Shown one piece after another: positions 8,017-17,074 of a stretch of 39,271 bases of DNA. The notes below the pieces were generated by a model, which worked only from the letters and a program-made list of their open reading frames with translations, made no database searches and was not told the DNA's origin. The DNA is from Planctomycetota bacterium (GTDB taxonomy: Bacteria > Planctomycetota > Planctomycetia > Pirellulales > Pirellulaceae): assembly GCA_026692905.1 (NCBI GenBank), contig JAPLNL010000036.1, forward strand, positions 1-39,271. Reading direction: 5' to 3'. Position 1 is the first letter of the stretch. Every line of letters begins with the position of its first letter. Position numbers and translations under genes: made by a program.

Positions 8017-8668
8017 CGTTAGCGTCTCCCGCGTAAGAACCTTGATTTACCCAGACTTGAATTCCGATATTCCCCTGTGGAGTAGCGGCTTCTGCAAGTC
8101 CATAGCTAATTTTTGCTTGGATCGTACTCAGCGGCAAAGAACCGGCGTTGCCCTTTTCGCAACGTGCCATTTCTGCACCACCCAATCGACCCGACATTTG
8201 AATCTTAATGCCCTTTGCACCCGCATCCATCGCTGTTTCGATAGACCGCTTCATTGTTCGACGGAAACTGGATCGCTTAGCGAGCTGCTTCGCAATGTCT
8301 TCCGCAATCAATTGAGCTTGGATTTCAGGACGATAAACTTCTTCGACCTTGAGATTTACGCGACGTCCGATCAAGTTCTGCAGTTCTTCCTGCAAAATCT
8401 CAATCTCCGTCCCCTTCTTCCCAATAATCAATCCAGGCTTCGCAACAAAAACCATCAACCGCACTTCGTCTCGAGTACGCTCGATCTCAATTCGATCGAT
8501 ACCCGCTTCTCGGTACGCCGGTTTCGTTGGATGAAACTTGATAAACTTTCGTATCTTCTGATCTTCGACTAGCAGCTCAGCGAACTCTTTTTTGCTGGCA
8601 TACCATCGGCTCTTCCAGCCCATGACAATACCAGTACGGAAACCGATTGGATTGACCTTTTGTCCCAT
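7955..8668 (-). CDS. rpsC: 30S ribosomal protein S3
   Basis: Small-subunit protein at the mRNA entry site. The 237-residue sequence has the S3 start GQKVNPIGFRTGI, the KH domain with GLIIGKKGTEIEILQEEL, and the C-terminal domain ending GNIGIQVWVNQGSY. Beyond that is a tail of about 26 residues with a basic end ([11 protein letters not shown]). Roughly its last 20 codons are read from the same DNA as the rplP start, one frame apart. Spacing to rplV is 12 nt. Confidence 0.97.
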   Translation of the reverse strand: MGQKVNPIGFRTGIVMGWKSRWYASKKEFAELLVEDQKIRKFIKFHPTKPAYREAGIDRIEIERTRDEVRLMVFVAKPGLIIGKKGTEIEILQEELQNLIGRRVNLKVEEVYRPEIQAQLIAEDIAKQLAKRSSFRRTMKRSIETAMDAGAKGIKIQMSGRLGGAEMARCEKGNAGSLPLSTIQAKISYGLAEAATPQGNIGIQVWVNQGSYAGDANDGADAQTGQAPKKPKRTYKR

Positions 8669-8680
8669 AATGCAAGTTTC

Positions 8681-9037
8681 CTACAGCTCTTCGATTCTCT
8701 TGAGTTCTACCGAAATGTGGGCCGATCGCTTTAGGATCGTGAACGCCTGTCCTCGGGACATTGGCCGAAAACGCTTCATGATCGGACCGCCATCGATGCG
8801 TGCATCGACAACTACCAATTCCTCGGCGCTATACGAACGTCCACCATTCTGGTCTGTGTCTCCCGCGCTACCAATAGCACTCTTGATCACCTTCTCCAGC
8901 ATCCGTGCACCACGGTTAGGCTGAAATCGGAGCATTTCAAGTGCTTCGTCCGCAAATTTCCCACGCACTAAATTGGCCAGCGGTCTGACCTTTCTAGCAC
9001 TGATGCGTGCGTATCGATGTACGGCTCGGTAAGCCAT
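8681..9037 (-). CDS. rplV: 50S ribosomal protein L22
   Basis: Large-subunit protein lining the nascent-chain tunnel. The 118-residue product shows the family features ARISARKVRPLANLVRGK near the N-terminus and the late RPMSRGQAFTILKRSAHISV block that forms the tunnel hairpin. It lies between rpsS (24 nt upstream) and rpsC. Confidence 0.97.
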   Translation of the reverse strand: MAYRAVHRYARISARKVRPLANLVRGKFADEALEMLRFQPNRGARMLEKVIKSAIGSAGDTDQNGGRSYSAEELVVVDARIDGGPIMKRFRPMSRGQAFTILKRSAHISVELKRIEEL

Positions 9038-9061
9038 GATTGATTCCTGTTTCTTAAAAAA

Positions 9062-9334
9062 TTACTTCTTACCACCCTTACCGCCGTGGCCGCGGAAGGT
9101 ACGCGTCGGTGAAAACTCGCCGAGCTTGTGCCCGACCATGTCTTCCGTCACGAAAACCTTAATGTGTGCTTTTCCGTTATGAACCATGAAGGTAGCTCCA
9201 ACAAACTCAGGAACGATTGTGCATCGTCGAGCCCAAGTCGTAATTGGCATGTTGTCGTTTTTCTCGCGGGCCTTTACAAGCTTCGCATACAACTTGGGGT
9301 CTACAAACGGACCCTTTTTAGTCGAACGTCCCAT
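9062..9334 (-). CDS. rpsS: 30S ribosomal protein S19
   Basis: Small-subunit head protein. The 90-residue sequence opens [14 protein letters not shown] and contains the S19 signature [33 protein letters not shown] (abridged). The length is standard. It lies 21 nt after rplB in the S10 operon order. Confidence 0.97.
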   Translation of the reverse strand: MGRSTKKGPFVDPKLYAKLVKAREKNDNMPITTWARRCTIVPEFVGATFMVHNGKAHIKVFVTEDMVGHKLGEFSPTRTFRGHGGKGGKK

Positions 9335-9355
9335 GTGTCAGAACTCTTCCCTTAA

Positions 9356-10213
9356 CTATCTCAGTTTCAGTTGACCGTAACGAACCGACTTGCGTCGACG
9401 AATAATTGCGGAGTTGCTTGGCTTACGAGGCCGGCGAGTGAATCCACCCTTAGCCAGCTTGCCCGTCGGACTTACTGGGTGACGGCCACCCTTGGTTCGA
9501 CCTTCACCACCACCGTGCGGGTGATCCACTGGATTCATCGCGGTTCCTCGCACGTGAGGTCTCCAACCCTTCCAACGGTTTCGTCCCGCTTTACCGATTC
9601 GAATTGCACCGTGATCCGGGTTGCTACACTTACCAATGGTTGCTCTACACTGACTAGGCACTCGGCGGATTTCTCCACTCGGCAACTGCAACTGCGCCCA
9701 ACCCGCTTCGCGTGCCATCAATACAGCAGACGAACCAGCCGAACGACAGAGCGCTGCTCCGCGACCAAGCGTCATTTCCACGCAGCAGACTTCCGTCCCT
9801 GGCGGTATGTTTTTCATGGGCAAGCAATTCCCCAAAGTGGGTGCAGCCTCAGCCCCGTTATACAATGTCGCACCTGCCTTTAGACCATCCGGTGCAACGA
9901 TGTACGTTTTTGTTCCATCCGCATAGTGAAGCAACGCAATTCGTGCCGATCGGTTCGGATCGTACTGAATTGAATCCACCTTCGCAGCAATACCATCCTT
10001 CTTCCGTTTGAAGTCGATGATTCGATACATTTGCTTGTGGCCACCACCGCGATGCCTCGCAGTGATAAAGCCCTGATTGTTTCGCCCGCCATGTCGCTTT
10101 AAGCGAATCATCAATCCCTTTTCAGGAACCGCACCTGGCGTTAGCTCAGCAAAGTCACTAACCGACGAATTTCGCCGACCTGCTGATGTTGGTTTGTATA
10201 CTCGAATGCCCAT
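9356..10213 (-). CDS. rplB: 50S ribosomal protein L2
   Basis: One of the most conserved large-subunit proteins, needed for subunit association and the peptidyl transferase centre. The 285-residue product begins [17 protein letters not shown]. It contains the [18 protein letters not shown] block and the invariant [15 protein letters not shown] loop near the C-terminus. Length is near the usual 274-280. It lies 35 nt after rplW. Confidence 0.98.
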   Translation of the reverse strand: MGIRVYKPTSAGRRNSSVSDFAELTPGAVPEKGLMIRLKRHGGRNNQGFITARHRGGGHKQMYRIIDFKRKKDGIAAKVDSIQYDPNRSARIALLHYADGTKTYIVAPDGLKAGATLYNGAEAAPTLGNCLPMKNIPPGTEVCCVEMTLGRGAALCRSAGSSAVLMAREAGWAQLQLPSGEIRRVPSQCRATIGKCSNPDHGAIRIGKAGRNRWKGWRPHVRGTAMNPVDHPHGGGEGRTKGGRHPVSPTGKLAKGGFTRRPRKPSNSAIIRRRKSVRYGQLKLR

Positions 10214-10248
10214 GACCGTATCCTGCGTTTTCCCTTAAGAAGGCGTTC

Positions 10249-10560
10249 CTAGAAGAAGTCGATCTTGTGTTCGCTACTAAGCTTGACGATCGCCTTCTTC
10301 CAAGCCTTCGTCACACCAAGCCTCGCGCGATATCGTCGCGATTTGCCTTGGCGGTTTTGAGTTGCTACCGCAACAACCTTCACATTAAACAACTCCTCGA
10401 TCGCAGCCTTAATGACGGTTTTGTCCGCCAAAGGATTAACCTCGAATGCATAACGGTTTTGGCGAGTCGCTTTATGAACTCCCTTTTCCGTTACCAAAGT
10501 ACGCAACACCACTTGATGCGGAGTCAGTACTATTTTGCTTTTGGGTGATTGCTTTGCCAT
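10249..10560 (-). CDS. rplW: 50S ribosomal protein L23
   Basis: Exit-tunnel protein that docks trigger factor and the signal recognition particle. The 103-residue product has the family features VLRTLVTEKGVHKATRQNRYAFEV and KTVIKAAIEELFNVKVVAV, with the basic loop RQGKSRRYRARLG. A short N-terminal extension (about 12 residues) precedes the fold. It lies between rplD and rplB. Confidence 0.96.
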   Translation of the reverse strand: MAKQSPKSKIVLTPHQVVLRTLVTEKGVHKATRQNRYAFEVNPLADKTVIKAAIEELFNVKVVAVATQNRQGKSRRYRARLGVTKAWKKAIVKLSSEHKIDFF

Positions 10561-10609
10561 GATTTATTTCTAATTTGATTTGCGATTGAATTCGAATTGA
10601 ACACTCGAC

Positions 10610-11239
10610 CTACGCACTTGCTTTTGCTTTGATCCAATCCAACGCTTCTCGTGTCATGACCAATTTGCGAGGCCGCAAAACGATCAACGCATTCAAGTCC
10701 GCTACCGGACTAATTGTCAGACCTTCGATGTTTCGACCACTCAAATAAACATTGCGATCCAAGCCACCAAGAGCCAGAGTCTTTGTCTGCCCCTCAAGCC
10801 CCATCGCTTTGAACGCCGAAGCCAAAAGTTTTGTCTTCGGTGCTTCCATCTTCAACTGATCCATTACAATGACGGAACCAGCGGAAATCTTCGATGCAAT
10901 CGCCATTCTAGTAGCTGCTTGCACAGCCTTGCGAGGCAGTCGATAATAATACGATCGCGGCTGACGAGAATTCGCGTGACCACCACCTCTGCGGACTGGC
11001 TGACGCTTTGCACCCATACGTGCATTACCAGTCCCTTTTTGCTTAAACAACTTCTTGGTCGAACCCGCAACTTCACCGCGGGACTTCGTCTTATTGCTAC
11101 CTTGACGTTGATTCGCCAAGTACATAACCACGACGTCGTGAAGCAACTGCTTGCTGATTTTAGGTGCAAGCACTTGAGGGTCGATTTCGTAATCGCCCAC
11201 TTTCGCGCCTGACATGTCATAAACTGGAAGTGTTGTCAT
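10610..11239 (-). CDS. rplD: 50S ribosomal protein L4
   Basis: Large-subunit protein that reaches into the exit tunnel; in E. coli it also represses the S10 operon. The 209-residue sequence has LLHDVVVMYLANQRQGSNKTKSR and the tunnel loop GTGNARMGAKRQPVRRGGG, both L4 hallmarks. It lies 22 nt after rplC. Whether it autoregulates here cannot be judged. Confidence 0.97.
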   Translation of the reverse strand: MTTLPVYDMSGAKVGDYEIDPQVLAPKISKQLLHDVVVMYLANQRQGSNKTKSRGEVAGSTKKLFKQKGTGNARMGAKRQPVRRGGGHANSRQPRSYYYRLPRKAVQAATRMAIASKISAGSVIVMDQLKMEAPKTKLLASAFKAMGLEGQTKTLALGGLDRNVYLSGRNIEGLTISPVADLNALIVLRPRKLVMTREALDWIKAKASA

Positions 11240-11261
11240 CTCTATGTACGCCTAATGCTCT

Positions 11262-11948
11262 CTAGCCGACTTTGTTTGTTTCGCGAATAATAACGTAGCC
11301 GCCATTCGGTCCAGGGACAGCACCGCGAACAAGAAGCAGATTGTTTTCACCATCAACACGAACCACCAACAGGTTTCGCATCGTGATCTGATCATTCCCG
11401 TACTGCCCAGCACCCTTCTTACCCTTACGAACCCGGCCTGGATAAGTACCAGCACCAGTTCCACCAGGATGGCGGTGAGCCTTCTTAACACCGTGAGTCG
11501 CTCGCTGACCAGCATAGTTGTGCCGCTTCATCCAACCGGAAAAGCCACACCCTTTACTAATCCCAGTGACATCAACAGACTTAATGCCCTCAAGAACAGT
11601 CACCTTGATCTCCGCACCTACATCGGCAGAAACAGGACCGCGAAACTCGCGAATAAATCGCTTTGGCTCGCAATTCGCCTTCGCAGGAACAGCACCACCC
11701 GCCGCCCTGAGCTTTTCCGACCGCTTGCTCGAAATACCAGCCACCTGACCGCGGGCCGCTCGACTAGCCAACCGGCGAGGCTTATCCAAGAAGCCCATCT
11801 GCACAGCTTCATAACCATCACGATCTACGGTTCTAACCTGAAGTACATGGCAAGGCCCAGCTTCGATCACTGTAACAGGCACTGCGCGCCCGTCCTTCTC
11901 AAATATCTGCGTCATTCCGACCTTGCGGCCGAGGATTCCTTTGCTCAT
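11262..11948 (-). CDS. rplC: 50S ribosomal protein L3
   Basis: Early-assembling large-subunit protein close to the peptidyl transferase centre. The 228-residue product begins GILGRKVGMTQIFEKDGRAV. It contains the signature FSGWMKRHNYAGQRATHGVK and the loop HRHPGGTGAGTYPGRVRKGKK. Length is slightly above average. A 181-nt gap, unusually long for this operon, separates it from rpsJ. Confidence 0.97.
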   Translation of the reverse strand: MSKGILGRKVGMTQIFEKDGRAVPVTVIEAGPCHVLQVRTVDRDGYEAVQMGFLDKPRRLASRAARGQVAGISSKRSEKLRAAGGAVPAKANCEPKRFIREFRGPVSADVGAEIKVTVLEGIKSVDVTGISKGCGFSGWMKRHNYAGQRATHGVKKAHRHPGGTGAGTYPGRVRKGKKGAGQYGNDQITMRNLLVVRVDGENNLLLVRGAVPGPNGGYVIIRETNKVG

Positions 11949-12129
11949 TCGTTCTATTCCGTAAATCGTTTACCCCGAAGGACACACCGACGAGCCTACC
12001 CCACTTGAGAGAGCAGACCTTGCGAAAGAGGCGGAAAGCCGCACCAACATTCACTAAATCGATGGTTACCTTCAGGGCTTCCGTTTCATATTGGGAAAAC
12101 CTGATGGATGCCGTTTAAGCGTAAATTTC

Positions 12130-12453
12130 CTACCGTGTCGTTGCCTTGATTTTAATGTCAACGCCAGCGGGCAAGCTCAACTTGTTTAGAGCTTCGATCG
12201 TTCGGGCAGTAGCTTGCTTGATATCGATCAGTCGCTTGTGCGTTCTGATTTCGAACTGCTGACGCGCCTTTTTGTCGATATTCGGACCCGAAAGGACCGT
12301 ATATCGCTCGATGCGAGTCGGAAGAGGAATCGGGCCGTGCACCTCGGAGTGTGTCCGCTTGGCGGTTTCCACTATCTCCAATGCGCTTTGATCCAAAACG
12401 GCATGGTCATAAGCTTCCATTCGAATTCTGATGACTTCATGCGATCCGGACAC
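12130..12453 (-). CDS. rpsJ: 30S ribosomal protein S10
   Basis: Small-subunit protein and transcription antitermination factor (NusE); first gene of the operon. The 107-residue sequence has [54 protein letters not shown] (abridged) and PAGVDIKI, all diagnostic. The start codon is GTG (12451-12453) with a GAGGT ribosome site about 10 nt upstream. tuf and fusA, which often precede rpsJ, are absent here; the upstream gene is an unrelated GTPase. Confidence 0.96.
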   Translation of the reverse strand: MSGSHEVIRIRMEAYDHAVLDQSALEIVETAKRTHSEVHGPIPLPTRIERYTVLSGPNIDKKARQQFEIRTHKRLIDIKQATARTIEALNKLSLPAGVDIKIKATTR

Positions 12454-12697
12454 AGCTGATCTCTACCTCAAAAAAACGTCAGTTTGCCAGCGAATTAGTG
12501 TTCGCCGGCGATCTCGTAAGCCCTACGTTGAACGCGGGACGCAAGAAGATAGAAATGTGTCCCGATATCGTCAACGGCAAAAATGCTTTTTTGTCATTCC
12601 CATTTCATTTTTGCGAGATTTCCCCGCGTAACAATAGGTTTTTTCATACTTCTTCCGCGAACTTTCTTCTCGACCCGGGCATCTTCCTCGAAATTCG

Positions 12698-14989
12698 TCA
12701 GGCTCTTGTGATTCTAGCCAAGGTTGTCTCGATGGCGGTCAAGACCTCCGGTTTCAGGCGGTAATTCAAAGGAATGACACTCCGAAAATCATCTACCACG
12801 CCCTTTTTTTTCGTTGCGGCATCCACATTTACGGAGATCCGACTTGGAGGCATTCGCCGGCTGCTAGGGATTTCACCGACCAACGGCATTTCACTCTCGG
12901 CAGGTCGAACAAGCCCAAGCTCGTCACATAGTATCCCATAAAGATCGCCCAACTGCTGCCATGCCGCCTCGGATTCGGCGATTTGAGGCATCGAGTCCGC
13001 GCTGGCGATGGCCAGACCAACCCCTGCCGCGCCGGCAAGAAGCAATTCCTTCATCGAAGCAAACACGAGTACCGCGGAACCGCCGAAATCCAATGGCACC
13101 ATCACCACTGCCAACAACGGTGCAAACAAGATTCCAGCGGGTGCAAAACCGGTCAGCAGTCTCCTGCCAATGGGCATCTCGGACCACATTTTTGCAGTGA
13201 ATTCATCCAGTTGCCGATCATCCAACTGAATAAGGCTCTCTTTTTGAAATCGATCGATGGCACGCTGACATGCCGAACGCACGAATTGCACACCATGGCT
13301 TTCGGCGGAATCTAATTGCAAATCCCCTTGCCGATCCTGTTCTTGCAGGTGCCTTAGAAGCACGTCGGCAGTCACAATTTTACCCGACTTTCCGGAACTC
13401 CAGTTCGTTCGAATCCAGCGTCCGACCGCCTCCGTTTTGCCGCTAAACCACTTCGGAATCTGAAGCCAATGGGTCGCAGAAGCAATACTGGATTTACTGG
13501 CTTCCGCCAAACGCGCCGTCCACCGCCCAGGCATCGCCCACCAGGGCGCGGTCCTTTCCAAAGACAAGGAAACTTGCTTGATAATCTGCCGGGAAACCTG
13601 AAGCCGTATCTTGGAAGCTCCGGTACCAGAGCTATCCGTGGAAAAGTCGAGACAGGCGTTGGCGACCGAATCCTGCAACTCCTTCGTTCTTGCGATTTGC
13701 TGGCGAACGTACGCCTGCGAACGATGGATTATTTCGTTGATTTGCAAACGCAACTTTAATGTCGTCGAGACTAAAACATCCTCGAAAAGCCCACGTTTAT
13801 CCAACTGCGAACCGATGTTTATCAGCCAAGCCTCTTTGGCTATCGGAGCGGGAGGCTGCGAAACGGGACGCTCATCAATCCTGAAAAACAGCGGTAAATC
13901 TCCCCTCTCAGCTGCGAGAAATCCCTCGGGCGGCGCCGGCAAACGATCTCGGTGCTGTGGTCCATCGTAGCTATAAGCCATGTACTGCCGGCTTATGGCA
14001 TGGAGTCCGTAAAGCGACTGGAGTTCGTTGCTAATTTCATTTGCCTCGTAACGACGCGGCACCCGATTCACCGCCAAGAACTGTTTCACCCGCGGCATCT
14101 TTTCGCTGAGCAGCCGCAACAGGCGACTAACCGTCTGATCATGCATCGCGTTGGCCGGCAAAACGACCACAAATGCCGAACATAATGGAGACGCACTTGC
14201 TAAAACATTGAGCCTGGCATCTGCGATCAACTGAGATTGCTCATAAAAAGGTGCTGTATTTCCACCAACATTGGAAAACAATCGGTTTGGAAGAAAACCC
14301 GTCTGAACGTCTGGACAGTCCATCAACGCCACTCCCCAACGATCCAATTGAGAATCGGTTGCCACCAATGGAATCCCAATCGTTTGAAAAAGTCGTTCCG
14401 TTCCATCCTGACCAACAACTCGTCTCGGTTCCGTGTCGTTGTATTGGGCCATCGCACGTTCCGGATCCACCGATAACAACTCGCTTGCGCAACCGAAGAT
14501 CGACTGCAATCGCTCCTGAATTGAACCCCATAAAGCTGCGTTATTCCGCCACGACTCTGGAAGCCACAAAACAAATCGATGCGTGCCTTGTTCGTTACCG
14601 GCCCCAACCAAAATGCGATGTCTGTTTGACTCGGAAAGGTAAGTTGAGACAAGCGACGATTTGCCAGCATTTAACAGGCCAAGGACGGCTACAATGGGCG
14701 CCGCTGGAGCCTGACAACATCGCAGGGCTTGCTGGAGGAGCTGTCGTATATCAAAGCCGAGATCGATCGCCTTTTGCTCGGTTTGCCCGCCACCCAGTTG
14801 CCAGTTTGGCTCCATCGTTTCGCGACGGACGACACCAGGTAGCATTGCAGCAAACTCAAAAAAGGATTTCGAACTTTCGACCGGGAAATCCGATTTGGCA
14901 AAAGCATTGAGGGAGCTATCCTCTAGCTGACTTTCAAGCAATTGAAGTTCGCCTGCCAAAGCTTCATATCCGGTTCCATTGATGAGCAC
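12698..14989 (-). CDS. Dynamin-like GTPase with C-terminal membrane segments
   Basis: The specific function is not recognised. The 763-residue product has a P-loop, GLLNAGKS (104-111), preceded by a hydrophobic strand (PIVAVL) as in TRAFAC/dynamin-type GTPases. A candidate switch II motif is DCPD (224-227, in place of DxxG), and a candidate G4 is NRVP (308-311), which departs from NKxD. Residues about 410-600 look mainly helical. A hydrophobic stretch at 613-664 could form a membrane hairpin. This domain order resembles bacterial dynamin-like proteins, but the degenerate G3/G4 makes the family call an inference. The GTG start at 14989 has AAGGAA about 9 nt upstream. It lies 244 nt upstream of rpsJ on the same strand. 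Confidence 0.8.
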   Translation of the reverse strand: MLINGTGYEALAGELQLLESQLEDSSLNAFAKSDFPVESSKSFFEFAAMLPGVVRRETMEPNWQLGGGQTEQKAIDLGFDIRQLLQQALRCCQAPAAPIVAVLGLLNAGKSSLVSTYLSESNRHRILVGAGNEQGTHRFVLWLPESWRNNAALWGSIQERLQSIFGCASELLSVDPERAMAQYNDTEPRRVVGQDGTERLFQTIGIPLVATDSQLDRWGVALMDCPDVQTGFLPNRLFSNVGGNTAPFYEQSQLIADARLNVLASASPLCSAFVVVLPANAMHDQTVSRLLRLLSEKMPRVKQFLAVNRVPRRYEANEISNELQSLYGLHAISRQYMAYSYDGPQHRDRLPAPPEGFLAAERGDLPLFFRIDERPVSQPPAPIAKEAWLINIGSQLDKRGLFEDVLVSTTLKLRLQINEIIHRSQAYVRQQIARTKELQDSVANACLDFSTDSSGTGASKIRLQVSRQIIKQVSLSLERTAPWWAMPGRWTARLAEASKSSIASATHWLQIPKWFSGKTEAVGRWIRTNWSSGKSGKIVTADVLLRHLQEQDRQGDLQLDSAESHGVQFVRSACQRAIDRFQKESLIQLDDRQLDEFTAKMWSEMPIGRRLLTGFAPAGILFAPLLAVVMVPLDFGGSAVLVFASMKELLLAGAAGVGLAIASADSMPQIAESEAAWQQLGDLYGILCDELGLVRPAESEMPLVGEIPSSRRMPPSRISVNVDAATKKKGVVDDFRSVIPLNYRLKPEVLTAIETTLARITRA

Positions 14990-15088
14990 GTAAATCGTTC
15001 CTTTTTAGCGATTCAATTCCACTTGAATAATCCCAGATTACGCAGATAGTACAGCATCCTTAGTTGAGTATCAAAAGACGGACTCCCA

Positions 15089-15604
15089 ATGCGACCCAGT
15101 CGGACCATCACCAAAAAACAATTGGCTATTCTAACGGTCCTTTTGGTCGGCGTGCCCATCGGGTACGGATTGATGCTGTCTTTTTTCACGCCGCGTATGC
15201 CAGAACCATCACTTCCGGCCCTCGTAAGGCTTGAATCCAAATGGTTTGGCGACCCTGACGAGTCTCGCCGACTACTCCCCTGTATTTCAATCAAGAACAC
15301 CACAAAATCCGATTGGCTAAACCTGTCGATCGGACTTAACAAGCAATTTTATTGCGATGAACCAAAGGGAATCAAAGCAGGGCAGATCGTTTCGGTGCCT
15401 CTCGAAGCATTCGTCGCACGAATGGGAAGCGTCCGATTTCCCGTGGGAAATAGAGACATCAAAACGGTAATTGTGTTCTCGCAAATCGAAACGGGTGAGC
15501 GAGCCGTTGCAGAATACACAATGCCAGCAATTCTCCCGCTCCCCCAAAAGTCAGAAGCAGAAGCAGCTGTAGAAGAAAATGAGGATTGGGTATCCGCCAA
15601 TTGA
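15089..15604 (+). CDS. Hypothetical single-pass membrane protein
   Basis: Not recognised. The 171-residue product has a basic N-terminus (MRPSRTITKK), one hydrophobic segment at about residues 11-33 (AILTVLLVGVPIGYGLML), and then a soluble part presumed to lie outside the cytoplasm. That part has alternating hydrophobic residues suggesting a beta-sandwich. The C-terminus is glutamate- and alanine-rich. It is divergent from the GTPase gene (100 nt apart) and convergent with the gene at 15633. Confidence 0.65.
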   Translation: MRPSRTITKKQLAILTVLLVGVPIGYGLMLSFFTPRMPEPSLPALVRLESKWFGDPDESRRLLPCISIKNTTKSDWLNLSIGLNKQFYCDEPKGIKAGQIVSVPLEAFVARMGSVRFPVGNRDIKTVIVFSQIETGERAVAEYTMPAILPLPQKSEAEAAVEENEDWVSAN

Positions 15605-15630
15605 TTGGCGACCACCAAAACCGCGCCAAT
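15604..15630. terminator. Possible bidirectional terminator
   Basis: Arms ATTGGCG (15604-15610) and CGCCAAT (15624-15630) form a 7-bp hairpin in the 28-nt gap between two convergent genes. There is no strong T run on either side, so terminator function is only suggested by position. Confidence 0.35.
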
Positions 15631-15632
15631 TT

Positions 15633-16199
15633 CTAAATCCGCTTGCGTTGTTGTTGAATCAAAAACGAAGCTCCAACAAAGACTGCCGCTCCTGCCAATC
15701 CAGCCCAGAGTGAGTTCAGCATTGTCGGCAACCTTGACTCAAGGTACCGCTTTACCTTGAACAAGTCCGGTGGATTGGGATCCTTGAGGCCATCGTTGAT
15801 CATCGTGTTCCAATAATCCCAAGTGTCCGCAGGCGCGCTTTGTTCAGCCGACTTCCGGATATCAGCCATGAAGTCTGATTCTTTCGCATCCAAGTTGGCT
15901 CCATTTTCAACCGCGAACGCGATATACTCCCTGCGTTCGTAAAATAAATATCCGGCATAGGACAAGCCAATGATTCCCACCAAGAGCGAAATAGCCGCGA
16001 CGGGCCCAAGCCATTTTAGCCCGTGGCCTGCTTTGGCTCGCTTCGTTTCTGGAGTCGCAAGTGCGAGTGCAGACAGCTTTCGAATGGTGGGAACCTCAAC
16101 CGAAACACCGCATTCGGCGCACTGGAGCGACATACCGGCTTGGCTTTTGCTGACGGGCAATTTTGCGCCACAGGAGCAGGGCAAAAGAAACTGAGACAT
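15633..16199 (-). CDS. Hypothetical zinc-ribbon membrane protein
   Basis: The function is unknown. The N-terminus carries a compact cysteine pattern, C8-x-C10 and C27-x2-C30 (SCGAKLPV... QCAECGVSVEVP), as in zinc-ribbon N-termini found on many planctomycete proteins. A membrane segment follows at about 64-87 (LVGIIGLSYAGYLFY), then a 70-residue soluble part, and a second hydrophobic segment near the C-terminus before RKRI. The ATG at 16199 has only a weak ribosome site. Confidence 0.65.
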   Translation of the reverse strand: MSQFLLPCSCGAKLPVSKSQAGMSLQCAECGVSVEVPTIRKLSALALATPETKRAKAGHGLKWLGPVAAISLLVGIIGLSYAGYLFYERREYIAFAVENGANLDAKESDFMADIRKSAEQSAPADTWDYWNTMINDGLKDPNPPDLFKVKRYLESRLPTMLNSLWAGLAGAAVFVGASFLIQQQRKRI

Positions 16200-17074
16200 G
16201 GGTTACTTTTTTTGGAAAAATGGGACAGACATCGCTCAACAAAACTTCGTACGCAATTGTAAGCCAAATGGCTCATTTCGTGCGAACTCATTGTGGATGA
16301 CACGATTCTCTCGTTCAAGCGACTAGACCTGGGAGCGATCGCAGTTAGAATGCTTGGGCACGCAAGCCAGCTATGAAAGGTTGGCTTGTGGACGCAAGCT
16401 GATTGCATTTGGCAACAGCTTCCGTCCAACTCAAAACTGTTAATACTCGCACTTAAACTCACCGGAATAAGTGAAAAGCCCTGCATCCTCGACTGATTCT
16501 TTCGCGTCAAGTAAAGCTACCGACCCAGATCACTCTTAGGTTGGTCAAAATACAAGAACACGACCGACGAACAGCGATAGCAAAGCGGGCAATTGAACGA
16601 GTTCGACTTTGAGATAGAGCGTCAAGGAAGGTTCGATTCGGTCGTGTTCCAAAAGTAGCAAATATTTCCGCAAATACGTGCCCCCATTGTACTTTAGGCC
16701 AATCGTTTAAATACACTGGAGTTCCCCTACCGCTATTGCCGGTTTTGTGGTTTTGCAAAAACGCAAAGGTCGTTGAGCCATGGTAGGCTTTCCATATTCG
16801 TAAAAATTTACCATTTATGTTCGGAGTCCCGTCGGTAAGCAGTTAGGTGCTACACTTCCTCTGCCTCGCTCTAGCAAGGTATTAGGAATACGTGGACGCA
16901 ATGTTGGTTAGCTAAGCTAGCGCAAGAGTTTGTTGGTTCTGGCCTTACGGCACGAAAATCAGCGGACCTTGGTGCGGTGAATGTTAGCCGAAGTCGCGTT
17001 CATGAGACCGGAACTTTGCTTACACACGAGCACTCCGATCCTCCATTATTTTCGTGGTTTCAGGAGCTATAACC
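16200..17074. other. 875-nt gap upstream of the sigma factor
   Basis: No credible gene is seen. Minus-strand frames at 16016-16510 and 16507-16758 lack any family character, and the first is a shadow of the zinc-ribbon gene. The gap should hold the promoter and leader of the sigma-factor gene and the promoter of the minus-strand gene ending at 15633, but no box pair could be placed with confidence. The end of the gap holds AGGAG (17062-17066), the ribosome site used to choose the sigma-factor start. Confidence 0.6.

Noticed and set aside
16016-16510. 164-residue minus-strand ORF
   Set aside because: Largely a shadow of the zinc-ribbon gene, with no domain.
16507-16758. 83-residue minus-strand ORF in the sigma-factor upstream gap
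   Set aside because: No ribosome site or family character was visible; judged to be chance.
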